DNA of 64,000 nucleotides, taken from assembly GCA_029866005.1 (NCBI GenBank), contig JARXAE010000025.1, positions 79,154-143,153 on the forward strand. Reading direction: 5' to 3'. Source of the DNA: Fimbriimonas sp. (GTDB lineage: Bacteria; Armatimonadota; Fimbriimonadia; Fimbriimonadales; Fimbriimonadaceae). Of the stretch, positions 23,069 through 31,951 are shown in pieces. Numbering within the stretch: position 1 is the first letter of the stretch; each line of letters opens with the position of its first letter. The translations under genes and the position numbers were made by a program. The notes under the pieces are model-generated. The model saw nothing but the letters and a program-made list of their open reading frames with translations, did not search any database and had not been told where the DNA came from.

Positions 23069-25603
23069 ATGCGGTACTGGGCGGTTTTGGGGTTAGTGGC
23101 GGTTTGCGCCTCGGGATTAGGAAAAGGGGTTACGACTCCGAAGCAGTTTTTGGGTTTTGACGTTTGTGCGGACTACCAGCTCGCCGACTATGGACAGCTG
23201 TCGGCATATTGGAAGCTGCTTGAAAAGGAGTCGGGACGGCTTCATGTCCAGTCCATCGGGAAGACCGAGGAAGGGCGAGATCAAAACATGGCCATCGTGA
23301 CTGATCCATCCAACTACAGGAACCTCAAGAAGTACCAAGAGATTAACCGCCGGATCGCGTTAGCGAAGTCGATTGGAAACGAGGCCGAGGCTCGGAAGTT
23401 GGCAAAAGGAGCCAAGGCAGTCGTCTGGATCGATGGAGGACTTCACTCGAATGAGACGATTTCAACCCAGTCGCTGATTGAAACCGCTTTCCGACTGACC
23501 AGCAAAACCGACGAAGAGACGAAGCGAATATTGAAGGACTGCATTATCTTGCTCGTTCACGCCAACCCGGATGGGATGGACCTCGTGAGCAAGTGGTACA
23601 TGCGGAGATCCAAGCCGGAGGAGCGCTCTTTGGCGGGGTTGCCTCGGCTTTATGAGAAGTACGCGGGGCACGATAACAACCGCGACTTCTATGCTTCAAA
23701 CCTTGCCGAGACGCGGAACATGAACCGGATTCTGTACCACGAGTGGTTCCCGCAGATTGTTTACAATCACCACCAGACGGCTCCGTCTGGTGCGATCATG
23801 TTCGTTCCCCCGTTCCGGTCGCCATTCAACCATAACGTGGATGCATTGGTGCAAATCAGCACGGATTTGGCCGGAACTCTCATTCACCAGCGACTGATTG
23901 CCGAGGGCAAGAAGGGCTCGGTGATGCGCAACGGCGCCGGGTATTCGGCGTGGTGGAACGGCGGGTTGCGAACTACGACTTACTTCCACAACATGATCGG
24001 GATTTTGACGGAGCTTTGGGGTTCACCGAATCCGGGTCCGATTCCTTTTGTGGCTTCACGCCAAGTTCCGACCGGCGATCTTCCCTTACCGGCAGACCCG
24101 GGGATGTGGCATGCGCGGGATTCGCTGGAGTACGAGATCACGGCGAACTGGGCCTTGCTTGACTACGCTTCGCGTCAGCGCGAGACGTTGGTTTACAACA
24201 TGTACCGAGCAGCGCAGAACTCGATTGATAAGGGATCGAAGGATAGCTGGACGAAGTATCCGTCGCGGATCGCTAAGTACGGGGAGAAGGCGCTTTCGGA
24301 TCCGGAACTGAGGGATGCGCGGGCGTATCTGATTCCGTTTGATCAGCCGGACTTGCCTGCGGCACAGAAGTTTTTGGATCGGTTGGTTATCTGTGGAGTC
24401 GAAGTTGAAAAGTGTGCTGGGGGTTACCTCGTGCGCGCGAATCAAGCATTCCGACCTCACATCATTGACATGTTTGAGCCGCAGGATCACCCGAACGATC
24501 TGCAGTACCCGGGCGGCCCACCAAATCGGCCTTACGACTCGGCGGGCTGGACATTGGCAATGCAGATGGGAGTCAAGTTTGAGCGCCTCCTAAATGGGTA
24601 CACGGGATTCACCAAGCGTGCAACCGAGTTTGGCTTTGAGCGATTGGCTGAACGACTGGGCCTTGCTAACTCACCTCGAATCCTCAAGTTTCCAAGGACG
24701 TCGGGCATGTCGTTCGCTTGGATCAACACTGCCCAGGGTCTGGGATGCAACGTGTCACAGCTCCCCACTGGCGACTTTGTTATCGATCTTGGAGACCACG
24801 GTGATCAACTGTTCAATGAACTGCGATTCGGGGACATGTCGAAGTACGCCGAAGCCTCTGAGCACGGCAAACCCTACAAACGCCTCCGCATCGGCCTATG
24901 GGACACCTATGGTGGGTCGATGGACTCGGGGTGGTTGCGGTACACATTGGAGAAGTATCACTTTGACTTCAAAGTGATTTATCCGCCGCAGTTTGGGGAG
25001 GACTTGGGGGAGAAGTTTGACGTGATCCTGTTCCCGGACGGCGCGATTCCGACCGGGGATCGGCGGGGGGTGAGCGAGATGCTGACAGACTCGACGATTC
25101 CGGCCGAGCTTCGGGCGATCATGGGCGACATGAACGCGGAGCGGATTAAGAATCTGGAGAAGTTCGTGAAGAACGGCGGGCGAGTCGTTGCAATCGGTTC
25201 AGCCGGAAAGAACCTGGCTTCGCGCTTCTCGTTGCCAGTGGAAGATGCCCTTGACGGCGTGAAGGGGACGGAGTATTACGTTCCGTCTTCGGTTCTGCGG
25301 ATGCGGTTGGAGCCGAGCTGGTTGACGCGGGGTTACGAGGAGTATGTGGACGTGATGTTCGACAACTCGCCGGTTTACAAGCTGAAAGAAGGCGCGACAC
25401 GGATCGCTTGGTTCGACTCGGCGACTCCGCTTCGGTCAGGATGGGCGCTGGGTCAGGACAAGCTGAAGGATGCGACAGCAGTTGCACTTTGCCCGCTCGG
25501 AAAGGGCGAGGTGGTGCTCATTGGGCCGGAAGTCAACTTCCGGGCGCAGAGCGACGCTGGGTTCAAGCTCCTCTTCAACGCTCTCTCTCAGAAACCTGAA
25601 TGA
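23069..25603 (+). CDS. Secreted M14 zinc carboxypeptidase-like protein
   Basis: This 844-residue protein begins with a signal peptide (MRYWAVLGLVAVCASGLGKG). The M14 domain shows the zinc motif IDGGLHSNE (H126, E129), VHANPDGMD, the basic substrate region NNRDFY, and YNHHQT for the third ligand. Members remove C-terminal residues from peptides; large bacterial versions are usually secreted. The C-terminal ~300 residues (RIGLWDTYGGSMDSGWLRYTL, EVVLIGPEVNFR) look like a glutamine-amidotransferase-type fold without an evident catalytic Cys. The ATG is six bases after the 14-bp repeat array, and the start is supported by the signal peptide. Confidence 0.87.
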   Translation: MRYWAVLGLVAVCASGLGKGVTTPKQFLGFDVCADYQLADYGQLSAYWKLLEKESGRLHVQSIGKTEEGRDQNMAIVTDPSNYRNLKKYQEINRRIALAKSIGNEAEARKLAKGAKAVVWIDGGLHSNETISTQSLIETAFRLTSKTDEETKRILKDCIILLVHANPDGMDLVSKWYMRRSKPEERSLAGLPRLYEKYAGHDNNRDFYASNLAETRNMNRILYHEWFPQIVYNHHQTAPSGAIMFVPPFRSPFNHNVDALVQISTDLAGTLIHQRLIAEGKKGSVMRNGAGYSAWWNGGLRTTTYFHNMIGILTELWGSPNPGPIPFVASRQVPTGDLPLPADPGMWHARDSLEYEITANWALLDYASRQRETLVYNMYRAAQNSIDKGSKDSWTKYPSRIAKYGEKALSDPELRDARAYLIPFDQPDLPAAQKFLDRLVICGVEVEKCAGGYLVRANQAFRPHIIDMFEPQDHPNDLQYPGGPPNRPYDSAGWTLAMQMGVKFERLLNGYTGFTKRATEFGFERLAERLGLANSPRILKFPRTSGMSFAWINTAQGLGCNVSQLPTGDFVIDLGDHGDQLFNELRFGDMSKYAEASEHGKPYKRLRIGLWDTYGGSMDSGWLRYTLEKYHFDFKVIYPPQFGEDLGEKFDVILFPDGAIPTGDRRGVSEMLTDSTIPAELRAIMGDMNAERIKNLEKFVKNGGRVVAIGSAGKNLASRFSLPVEDALDGVKGTEYYVPSSVLRMRLEPSWLTRGYEEYVDVMFDNSPVYKLKEGATRIAWFDSATPLRSGWALGQDKLKDATAVALCPLGKGEVVLIGPEVNFRAQSDAGFKLLFNALSQKPE

Positions 25604-25620
25604 GCTAGAATCTTGGCTGA

Positions 25621-26346
25621 GTGCAAAGCGCAGAATACGCCCGGATGTATGAGCTGGAGGACACCTACTGGTGGTTCGTCGCTCGCCGGGAGCTTGCGCT
25701 TTCGATTCTCCGGAGAGCAGGACTCTCCGGGGCGACTCTGCTTGATGTTGGATGCGGAACCGGGGCAGGTCAGTCGGCTTTTGCCGAGTTTGGGACGGTT
25801 TTTGGTGTTGATTTCAGCCAAGAAGCATTGGAGTTTTCTGGTTCACGTGGACTGAGTTTGCTCTCGAAGGCCAATGCAGAGGTCTTGCCGGTGCAGTCCT
25901 CGTCGGTTGACGCGGTGGTGACGCTCGATACGATCGAGCATGTGGCGGATGATGAGGCGGCTCTGCGCGAAATCGCTCGCGTGCTGAAGCCGGGCGGGCT
26001 GTTGCTGATGAATGTTCCCGCGTTCATGTTCTTGTGGGGTCCCCATGATGTGGCGTTGATGCATCAACGGCGGTACACCACGGCATCGGCCCGAAAGGCG
26101 GTTTTGGGGGCCGGACTGGAGATTGAGCGGGCGACATACAGCGTCTTCTTACTCTTCCCTTTGGTACTCGCGGCGCGGGTAGTGAGCAAGCTGAAGGGAG
26201 GAGAGCCATCGGCGAAGTTGCCCGATCTACCGCGTTGGTTCCAGTCATTTCTGGGTTGGGTGATGAGGGTTGAGCTGGCTTTGATACGCTCGGTTAATCT
26301 GCCTTGGGGTAGCTCGGTCGTGATTGTGGCCAGGAAGCCGAAGTAA
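25621..26346 (+). CDS. Class I SAM-dependent methyltransferase
   Basis: This 241-residue protein has motif I LLDVGCGTGAG (about 39-49), FGVDFSQEAL for the SAM ribose Asp, VDAVVTLDTIEHV for motif post-II, and LKPGGLLLMNVPAF for motif III. It belongs to the UbiE/Methyltransf_11-like group; the substrate is unknown. The start is GTG at 25621; the next ATG (25648, MYELEDTYWW) is an alternative. A hydrophobic stretch near 170-185 (YSVFLLFPLVLAARVV) could tether it to the membrane, consistent with lipid or glycan substrates. It follows the M14 gene by 17 bp. Confidence 0.85.
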   Translation: MQSAEYARMYELEDTYWWFVARRELALSILRRAGLSGATLLDVGCGTGAGQSAFAEFGTVFGVDFSQEALEFSGSRGLSLLSKANAEVLPVQSSSVDAVVTLDTIEHVADDEAALREIARVLKPGGLLLMNVPAFMFLWGPHDVALMHQRRYTTASARKAVLGAGLEIERATYSVFLLFPLVLAARVVSKLKGGEPSAKLPDLPRWFQSFLGWVMRVELALIRSVNLPWGSSVVIVARKPK

Positions 26347-26381
26347 CTTACGTCGGCTTTCCGGGGTGCTTTCCCTTGGAA

Positions 26382-28181
26382 CTACGGCAGGCGGAGGAGT
26401 TCCAAGTTTTCGTAAACAACCCTTGTCAGTTGGCTGTCGTCATGGCTCAGAGCGACTGGGCCGACAAGCAGGCTCGCTGCTTTGACCGTTGTCGTTCCGA
26501 CGATCTGCCAAGATGATCCGTCCTTCGAGATTGAGCAGGTGAGGTTGGCTCCTTGCCTGGTCAACCTGAACCAGAGCGGAGACGCGGCGGTGGCTTCGGC
26601 TTTGCCACTTGCCTCGGAGTCGGTTGCCTCGCGGACGGCGAGTTGGACTCCGCCGTCAGGAAACACACTGAGGAGGGTCATTGCCGAGTTTGCGGCGAGG
26701 CTTTCGCGGACCATCAGCCCAGCTTTTGCGTACTGCTCGCCCTTTGGTTGTTCAAGCAGGTGGACCGTAAGCTGAAAGTCGCCTTGCACGGTTTGGTGGA
26801 GAAACCGGGCTTGGTCAGACTTGCCCCAGATATCTGATCCTGCGCCAAAAAGAGCGAACTTTCCACTTCCGAGGTTATGCAACCCTCCTTTTCGGGCGTT
26901 GTTAAGGTCTGTGGCAGTCCAGTTTGGAAGAGTGTCTTGGTGAGGGGTTGAAACGACTTTTGGGGGCGCAGGGGGAATCGGCGGGAAGACAGGCTTTTTG
27001 ACCGTGAGCCACTTTTTGAGGTCCGTGTTGATCTCGAGTTCATCGGTGGCGAATCCTCGCATCCAGACTTCGATTTGGGCTTTCGAGGCTGACTTGAAGT
27101 CGATTTTCCTGGCTGGCCTCTTGTTGGTGACCATGCCCCATGAGGCGTTTCCGTGGCCACCGGTTTCGCTGCCAGCACGGTAAGACCACATGGTGGTGAG
27201 CCATCCGTTTGCCCCATAGGTGTCGAAGTGCCGGCGCATCATTGCTCCGCCGCCCGCAGCTTGGAAGACGACGTTCATTTCCCCGATGAGGAGTGGGACA
27301 TTGACCTTTGCCATTTGCTCCTTCCAGTACGGAGCGGTGCTGAGGTGCTTCATTTGGGTCTGGACGGTCGGCGAGCCGTTGCCGAAGAGGCCGGGATACC
27401 AATGGAGTTGGAAGGCGACGTTTTTCCAGCCATTGGCTTTGGGATTTCCGTAGTGGAAAAAGTTGTCCCAGTGACCGTGGGCGAAGACGAGCTTGTTGGG
27501 ATCGATCTTTCGGATTTCGGGAAGGACGCGGTTAAAGACTTCAACCTGTTGGGGTTTTGTGCCGCCGTAGGGTTCGTTGAAGACGTCGTAAGCCAAGACG
27601 GCTGAGCGGTTTTTGTATCGCTTTGCGATCTGGGCCCACAGCCAGGCGAGGCGCTTTTTGTTCTGTTCTTCGGTCCAAAGTTTGTTCTGGCTGGCTTGAC
27701 CGGTGTGGTCGTAGACGCTCTGGCCACCTTGGACTCCGTGCATGTCGAGGATGGTGTAAAGCCCGTTCTTTTCGGCTTGGTCGATGGCGAAGTCGATCCA
27801 TTTCCAGGCGTCCTTTTTGAGCTGGAACGGCTTGCGGTCGTCCTCGAACTGGCGGTAGTTCATTGGGAGTCGGACAAGGTTGAATCCGAAGGATTTAATG
27901 ATCGGGAAGTCTCGTTTGGTGATCCAGCTGGAGCGGTAGATGTCCATCAGCCGGTCCTTTTCGGGTTCGGTGAAACGCTCGGTGAGGGTGCTTTCGATTT
28001 CGTATTGGTCAGCGATCCCACTGAGGTTGAGCATCCAAGGTTCGATGACGAACCAGTTTCCCAGATTGGTGCCTTTGAGAATGACTCTCTTGCCTTCAGC
28101 GTCGACGATATTTTGCCCTTTCACATAGAGTTGAGGAAGGGGGCTTGCCAGAGCGACAGTGGCGGCAAGAATTGAAAGCAT
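26382..28181 (-). CDS. GH5-family glycoside hydrolase (cellulase-like) with C-terminal lectin-like domain
   Basis: This 599-residue protein has a short signal peptide (MLSILAATVALASPLPQ). The GH5 barrel runs from about 20 to 390: LKGTNLGNWF, GFNLVRLPMNY, LDMHGVQGG, the acid/base in YDVFNEPYG (E203), QLHWYPG, and the nucleophile in LLIGEMN (E301). A linker with PPIPPAPP precedes a ~190-residue C-terminal domain (FQLTVHLLEQPKGEQYAKAGLMVRES region) of the concanavalin-like DUF1349 type, likely carbohydrate binding. Substrates are beta-glucans or mannans. It is convergent with the methyltransferase gene. Confidence 0.88.
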   Translation of the reverse strand: MLSILAATVALASPLPQLYVKGQNIVDAEGKRVILKGTNLGNWFVIEPWMLNLSGIADQYEIESTLTERFTEPEKDRLMDIYRSSWITKRDFPIIKSFGFNLVRLPMNYRQFEDDRKPFQLKKDAWKWIDFAIDQAEKNGLYTILDMHGVQGGQSVYDHTGQASQNKLWTEEQNKKRLAWLWAQIAKRYKNRSAVLAYDVFNEPYGGTKPQQVEVFNRVLPEIRKIDPNKLVFAHGHWDNFFHYGNPKANGWKNVAFQLHWYPGLFGNGSPTVQTQMKHLSTAPYWKEQMAKVNVPLLIGEMNVVFQAAGGGAMMRRHFDTYGANGWLTTMWSYRAGSETGGHGNASWGMVTNKRPARKIDFKSASKAQIEVWMRGFATDELEINTDLKKWLTVKKPVFPPIPPAPPKVVSTPHQDTLPNWTATDLNNARKGGLHNLGSGKFALFGAGSDIWGKSDQARFLHQTVQGDFQLTVHLLEQPKGEQYAKAGLMVRESLAANSAMTLLSVFPDGGVQLAVREATDSEASGKAEATAASPLWFRLTRQGANLTCSISKDGSSWQIVGTTTVKAASLLVGPVALSHDDSQLTRVVYENLELLRLP

Positions 28182-28248
28182 CGTCGGAGTTTATCGGATA
28201 CCTGTTCGCTGATTTTCGAATTCCTACGATTGCATTGGATAGGAATCA

Positions 28249-29586
28249 ATGCGACGGTGCTTTACCGGTAGTATCCAGATGGTCATGCTTCTGGCTCCCC
28301 TCGTCTCTCTGCTGCTGGCGCCCAACAGCAATCCTCCGACGTTTGCTGCTGAGGTTGCGCCGATCATCTATCGATCCTGTACGCCCTGCCATCGAACGGG
28401 GAAGGTGGCCCCGTTTGCCCTAGAGACTTATCCACAAGCGAAGCGGTTTGCCTCGATGATCAAGCTCACAACCGCCCGGCGTTTCATGCCGCCGTGGAAG
28501 GCGATAGCGGGTCATGGAGACTTCGTCGGCGAGAGAACACTCAGCCCGACAGAGATCAAAATAATTGGAGATTGGGTCGATTCTGGGGCTCCATCTGGAG
28601 ACCTTGCAAAAGTGCCGAAGCCACCAAAGTTTGCGGACGGGTGGCAACTAGGGACTCCAGACTTGATTGTGGAAGTGCCAACCAGTTTTCAGATTCCGGC
28701 CGATGGCCCGGACATTTTGCAGAATTTCGTGATTGCAACTTCGTTGACTTCAGACCAGGTCGTTGGAGCGATTGAGCTTCGACCTGGAAATCCGAAGGTT
28801 GTCCATCACGCGTTGGTGTTCTTGGATTCAAACGGTGCCGCGAGGAAGCTTGATGAGAAGACGAAGGAGCCTGGTTATCAGAGCTTTGGCGGACCGGGGT
28901 TCTTCCCTACCGGAAGTTTGGGTGGGTGGGCTCCGGGCGGAACTCCTGTTTGGCTGCCTGACGGTGTCGGTCGGTACTTCCAGAAGGGGTCGGATATCGT
29001 TTTGCAGCTCCACTACCATCCGACCGGGAAGGCAGAAGCTGACCGATCGAAGATCGGGATTTACTTCTCCCGAAAGCCGGTCACCCGCTTAGTCGGAGGA
29101 ATCGCGCTGGAAAATTGGGAGATCAAAATTCCGGCGGGAGAAAAGAAATACCGGCGAGAAAGCAGTTATGTTTTGCCGAAGGAAGCGACTATGCTTTCCG
29201 TGACACCGCACATGCACCTACTGGGTCGCGAAATGAGGGCGGACGCGACGCTTCCGGATGGCAAGAAGATTCCGCTGGTCTGGATCAAGGAGTGGGATTT
29301 CCGGTGGCAGGATACATTTGTTTTTAAGAGTCCGATTCGCCTGCCTAAAGGGACAAGGTTGCAGATGTATTCGGTTCATAACAACTCTGAGGAGATGTCG
29401 ACGAACCCTTTTAATCCGCCTCGAGAGGTTGTTTATGGTGAGGGTTCAAATGACGAGATGAGTTTGTGCATTTTTGAGGTCACGACCGACCACATCCCCG
29501 ATCTATTGGAATTGATTGCGGATGACGGACGGCACCGAAAGGTGCTGGAACGCGCGATCGAGCTAACGAAAAAGGGCGGAGGCTGA
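28249..29586 (+). CDS. Cytochrome c plus PHM-like copper monooxygenase fusion
   Basis: This 445-residue exported protein has a signal sequence (MVMLLAPLVSLLLAP), then a haem-binding CTPCH (C44, C47, H48) in a small cytochrome-like domain, then a domain resembling copper type II ascorbate-dependent monooxygenases. Its candidate copper ligands are VVHHALV (H186/H187), LQLHYHP (H255/H257) and THMHLLG-type PHMHLLGREM (H321/H323). This fusion is known from Planctomycetota and Acidobacteriota genomes as uncharacterised proteins. The haem could feed electrons to the copper site. The ATG at 28249 has AGGAA upstream; 28279 is an alternative start. Substrate unknown. Confidence 0.8.
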   Translation: MRRCFTGSIQMVMLLAPLVSLLLAPNSNPPTFAAEVAPIIYRSCTPCHRTGKVAPFALETYPQAKRFASMIKLTTARRFMPPWKAIAGHGDFVGERTLSPTEIKIIGDWVDSGAPSGDLAKVPKPPKFADGWQLGTPDLIVEVPTSFQIPADGPDILQNFVIATSLTSDQVVGAIELRPGNPKVVHHALVFLDSNGAARKLDEKTKEPGYQSFGGPGFFPTGSLGGWAPGGTPVWLPDGVGRYFQKGSDIVLQLHYHPTGKAEADRSKIGIYFSRKPVTRLVGGIALENWEIKIPAGEKKYRRESSYVLPKEATMLSVTPHMHLLGREMRADATLPDGKKIPLVWIKEWDFRWQDTFVFKSPIRLPKGTRLQMYSVHNNSEEMSTNPFNPPREVVYGEGSNDEMSLCIFEVTTDHIPDLLELIADDGRHRKVLERAIELTKKGGG

Positions 29587-29621
29587 GGTTTGCGGTCGCC
29601 TTATTTACGTAGACTGAAAGT

Positions 29622-30584
29622 ATGAAAGCGCGGTTTCGGGTGGGGTGCGTTCCTTATGTGAATGCGAGGCCGTTGGTGGCTTGTTTCGACCAGCCGAATG
29701 AGTTGGTTGAGGTGGTTTATGACGTGCCCTCGCGGCTTCCGGCGTTGCTGGACTCGGGGGAAGTCGATGCGATTTTGGTTTCGTCCATCGAATATCTGCG
29801 GCGGGATGACTTGGTGATCGCGGCGGATGTGGGGATTATGAGCAATGGGCCGGTGGCATCGGTTCGGATGCTTTCGAAGGTTCCGTTGGAGCAGATTCAG
29901 ACTTTGGCGCTGGACGAAAGTTCGATGACAAGCAATATGCTTGCGCAGATTCTTCTGGCGGAGCGGGGGGTTCGGCCTTCGTTGGTGACGATGGAGCCGG
30001 ATCAAGCGGCGATGCTGGCGGCTTGTGATGCTTGCGTTTTGATCGGGGATAAGGGGCTTGAGGCGGACGGGACGGGGTTAGTGGATGTTGATTTGGGGGC
30101 GGCTTGGACGGAGTTGACGGGAGAGCAGTTCGTTTGGGCGCTGTGGCTCATGCGGGAAGACCGATTCCCAGCACCTCGATGGGACCATATTTACGAACCG
30201 GAACTGCTACGAGATGTTCTCGTGTCAGCAGAAGTCGACAGTAGTTTCGGCTGGGTTCATAATCTTGAGGACTTTCGCTTGGGTCGCTTACCGTCTTCGG
30301 ACCCAGCAAAATCCGAAGTAGCCTTGTTGGAACTGGTCGAAGGGACGGCCTCACGCCGCGAATTTGTCATCAAAAACGCGGCTGTCCGTTCTGGTTGGTC
30401 CGAAGACAAAGTCGAGTCTTACCTCAGCAAGAATGTTCGATTCTCGGGCGGTATTTCTACAAGCCTCAAGACTTTTCAAGCTCTTCTGTCCGAGCACTCG
30501 TTCTTAGAGCGATCCAGAAGGATTAGCACTACTTTCGACAATTGCTCACTTGAGTCCGAAATGGCCAAGCTGTTTCCTGATTAG
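29622..30584 (+). CDS. mqnA: Chorismate dehydratase of futalosine menaquinone pathway
   Basis: This 320-residue protein begins with VGCVPYVNARPL, the MqnA signature, and continues with VPSRLPALLDSGEVDAILVSSIEYLR and ASVRMLSKVPLEQIQTLALDESS. MqnA dehydrates chorismate to 3-[(1-carboxyvinyl)oxy]benzoate, the first step of the futalosine route to menaquinone. The C-terminal ~110 residues fit the family less clearly, and length exceeds the usual 270-290. Codon choice changes near 30150, from GC-ending with many ttg/gcg to more A/C-ending codons, within one intact frame. Other futalosine genes are not in the window. Confidence 0.88.
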   Translation: MKARFRVGCVPYVNARPLVACFDQPNELVEVVYDVPSRLPALLDSGEVDAILVSSIEYLRRDDLVIAADVGIMSNGPVASVRMLSKVPLEQIQTLALDESSMTSNMLAQILLAERGVRPSLVTMEPDQAAMLAACDACVLIGDKGLEADGTGLVDVDLGAAWTELTGEQFVWALWLMREDRFPAPRWDHIYEPELLRDVLVSAEVDSSFGWVHNLEDFRLGRLPSSDPAKSEVALLELVEGTASRREFVIKNAAVRSGWSEDKVESYLSKNVRFSGGISTSLKTFQALLSEHSFLERSRRISTTFDNCSLESEMAKLFPD

Positions 30585-30699
30585 AAAGATCGCAAGCCGA
30601 TCAGATCACTTCTCCGTGGCTAGCTAATCTGCGTGACCAGATTCTGCAGTGATTCGCTAACCAAACCTTAACCTAGAGCTACTATTCTTGCCAGGTCAT

Positions 30700-31887
30700 A
30701 TGAAGATAGGTCTCGCAATTCTCGCGTTTGGTTTGAATGGTGGTTTCGGGGTTGCCCCGCAAGACATGGCTCCTACCCAGGTGCGAATCTCGTACGGCGA
30801 GGATCCGACTCGAATGATGCGGTTGATGTGGCAGACAGCAGCACCCACAGCCTCACGAACGGTTGAGTACGGCGAAACTGCCGAGCTAGGAATGGTGGCC
30901 GCAGGAACCCAGCCAACCTATGCATACCAAACCGGAGCATTGGCGGAAGCAACGCTTTATAACCTCAAGCCCAAGACGAAGTACTTCTACCGAGTTGGCA
31001 GCAAGGAAGGCGGATTTAGCCCGGTTCGAGAGTTCATGACGGCCGATCCGGATCCGAAGGAGTTTGTTTTCACCGCCTATGGTGACCACGGAGTCACCCC
31101 GGAAGCGGTGAAGAATGTCGATAATGTGCTGTTTGAGAAGCCGGCGTTCCACCTCATGCTTGGAGACATCTCCTACGCCAACGGCGTTCAGCCGATCTGG
31201 GACAAGTATCTTGAGCAGATCGAGCCGATGGCCAGTGTGATCCCGTTCATGATCACCCTTGGTAACCATGAGAATGAGGACATCAAGGTCGACGGCAAGG
31301 ATGTCGAGATCGGATATGTGGCGACCCTCGCCAGATTTGCGATGCCAGGTGCCGAGCATTGGTACACGTTCGACTATGGGTGCGCTCGGTTTGTGTCGAT
31401 CAACTCGGATGCCTACAAGGCTCCAGGGCACCTGGAGTGGGTTGATGCGACCCTCGCCGCCGCTCGCCGAGATCGTAAGATCAAATGGATCATCGTCCTC
31501 CAGCACCACCCCGTATATGGGACTTCGAAGGGTCGAGGAGACAACCAGGGCCTGATCGAAAACGTTGCTCCGATCTTTGATAAGTACAAGGTGGATTTGG
31601 TGCTAGAAGGACACGATCACCACTATGAGCGACAGTTCCCAATGCGCGCCAACGCAATCACAAGCAAAGACAAGGCCCGTTACAAGAAGGGTGTCGGAAC
31701 GCTTTACGTCATCGAAGGCGGCGGTGGACGACCCAGCTACGACTTCAGCGACCCGATTCCAGAGAAGTGCGCGATTAGAGAGAAGACGAACGGTTACGTT
31801 CGGGTGAAGGTGACGAAGAAGTCGATTTCGGTCGAGGCGAAGCGACTTGATCGGTCGTTGGTCGAGAAGTTCGAGATTGCCGAGTAG
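30700..31887 (+). CDS. Purple acid phosphatase-like metallophosphoesterase
   Basis: This protein has about 395 residues from the ATG at 30700, with a signal peptide (MKIGLAILAFGLNGGFG). An N-terminal fibronectin-like domain (PTQVRISYGEDPTRMMRLMWQT) is followed by the metal centre: YGDHG, LMLGDISYANG, TLGNHENE, VLQHHPVYG and EGHDHHYERQFP. This matches the dinuclear site of purple acid phosphatases, which hydrolyse phosphomonoesters. Canonical GDLG is GDHG here, with the first Asp kept. It is exported, most likely for phosphate scavenging. An upstream in-frame TTG exists but is less plausible. Confidence 0.9.
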   Translation: MKIGLAILAFGLNGGFGVAPQDMAPTQVRISYGEDPTRMMRLMWQTAAPTASRTVEYGETAELGMVAAGTQPTYAYQTGALAEATLYNLKPKTKYFYRVGSKEGGFSPVREFMTADPDPKEFVFTAYGDHGVTPEAVKNVDNVLFEKPAFHLMLGDISYANGVQPIWDKYLEQIEPMASVIPFMITLGNHENEDIKVDGKDVEIGYVATLARFAMPGAEHWYTFDYGCARFVSINSDAYKAPGHLEWVDATLAAARRDRKIKWIIVLQHHPVYGTSKGRGDNQGLIENVAPIFDKYKVDLVLEGHDHHYERQFPMRANAITSKDKARYKKGVGTLYVIEGGGGRPSYDFSDPIPEKCAIREKTNGYVRVKVTKKSISVEAKRLDRSLVEKFEIAE

Positions 31888-31951
31888 CTGCACCTTTTCT
31901 GCGGGGCGGGAACTGAAAGTCCTTCATACTTGGTTGTAACAAACCAAGGAC

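Noticed and set aside
30886..31509. 207-codon minus-strand frame over the acid phosphatase
   Set aside because: It is antisense to a gene with all metal-binding motifs; the translation looks random.
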